Assembly: GCA_947372535.1 (NCBI GenBank)
Contig: CANBUA010000118.1
Location: 1-13,331 of the forward strand
Reading direction: 5' to 3'
DNA: 13,331 nt
Source of the DNA: Burkholderiales bacterium
Lineage (GTDB): Bacteria > Pseudomonadota > Gammaproteobacteria > Burkholderiales > Burkholderiaceae
In this document: positions 12,959-13,331 of the stretch, piece by piece
Layout: every line of letters starts with the position of its first letter
How positions within the stretch are numbered: the first letter of the stretch is position 1
Made by a program: the position numbers and the translations under genes
The notes under the pieces: model-generated
Told to the model about the DNA's origin: nothing
Databases searched by the model: none
What the model saw: only the letters and a program-made list of their open reading frames with translations

Positions 12959-13331
12959 GCCTCGTCTTCGGTGGCTGCCTTGGACTTGAAGGCTTCCTGC
13001 ACCCAGGCTTGGCGCTCGGCGCGGGTCGCCATGGCCTTGCTGCCTTTGTGCGTGGCTTTCATCCAATGGTTCAGGCCTGCCCAGGCATACATGTTGTGAT
13101 CCAGTACGGACTCCACCTCGGCTGCAAAGCCGGTGCGCGCCCAACTGATGGCGGTATGGACGGCCATGGCGAGGAGCCCGGTGGCAGCCAGGTGAATGTC
13201 GATCTCCGGGCTCACTTCGGGATGAAAGCCCTGGGTCAGCACCTTGATCAGATCCACGTACGAAGCCATGTCGGACTGACCGTCACGCATTTTCATCTGA
13301 TCCATCCACATGCCGTCGATCAGGACGATCT
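12955..13331 (-). CDS. Unrecognised helical protein, C-terminal part (5' end outside window)
   Basis: I do not recognise this protein. At least 124 codons are visible. The first ATG inside the window is at 13311, but the frame stays open to the edge with coding-like codons (IVLIDG before MWMDQMKMRDG), and that ATG has no ribosome binding site, so the true start probably lies outside. The visible part looks wholly alpha-helical, with a mildly hydrophobic stretch (IHLAATGLLAMAVHTAISWA), several Trp and Met residues (AWAGLNHWMKA) and a charged tail ending ATEDEA. No catalytic or metal-binding motif stands out. It is convergent with the kinase gene, its stop ten bases from the kinase stop, so the two are not one operon. 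Confidence 0.7.
   Translation of the reverse strand, partial: IVLIDGMWMDQMKMRDGQSDMASYVDLIKVLTQGFHPEVSPEIDIHLAATGLLAMAVHTAISWARTGFAAEVESVLDHNMYAWAGLNHWMKATHKGSKAMATRAERQAWVQEAFKSKAATEDEA

Overview
The window is GC-rich, densely coded DNA that looks like a betaproteobacterium, probably of the order Burkholderiales. I judge this from the style of the proteins and codons, not from a database match. Nearly all of the left three quarters lies on the minus strand and forms one biosynthetic unit. The right quarter holds an unrelated hybrid sensor kinase and an unidentified gene. Between the two is a disordered, visibly less GC-rich zone.

Biosynthetic unit, read in its transcription direction (right to left): an ECF-type sigma factor (9603-10157) comes first, then a 226 bp leader. 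Next is a 1663-residue fatty-acyl-AMP ligase/polyketide synthase, FAAL-ACP-KS-AT-ACP (4385-9376). A 1294-residue one-module NRPS, Cy-A-PCP-TE (504-4388), follows and overlaps it by 4 bp. Last is a serine O-acetyltransferase (cysE, 502 to the window edge), whose ATG lies one base beyond the NRPS stop. The adenylation pocket reads D-L-Y-N-M-S-L-I-W, one residue from the cysteine code as I remember it, so the coupled cysE plausibly supplies the amino-acid building block.

Predicted chemistry: a fatty acid is activated and loaded on ACP1, extended once with malonyl-CoA without reduction (no KR, DH or ER), joined to cysteine and released by the TE. The result would be a 3-oxoacyl-cysteine or a ring closed from it (thiazoline, 3-acyl-tetramic acid or another sulfur heterocycle). 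The cyclization domain lacks two family-conserved positions: the first Asp of DxxxxDxxS is Arg132, and the Thr of VVFTS is Ala344. Whether it still forms a thiazoline is therefore open, and this is the most interesting point in the window. The AT also has Pro in place of the usual Gln of its first motif.

Flanks: 10158-10973 carries a possible promoter and an 18 bp palindrome before the sigma gene, and a strong minus-strand terminator. It also holds a small Cys-containing minus-strand ORF of unknown status and a frameshifted, truncated plus-strand remnant of a class 3 lipase-like gene. This reads as a scarred edge of the gene cluster. A six-TM hybrid histidine kinase (10974-12944, +) and a convergent unknown gene that runs off the right edge (12955-13331, -) complete the window. 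No phosphopantetheinyl transferase, MbtH protein, exporter, tRNA, rRNA, CRISPR array or intact insertion sequence was seen.
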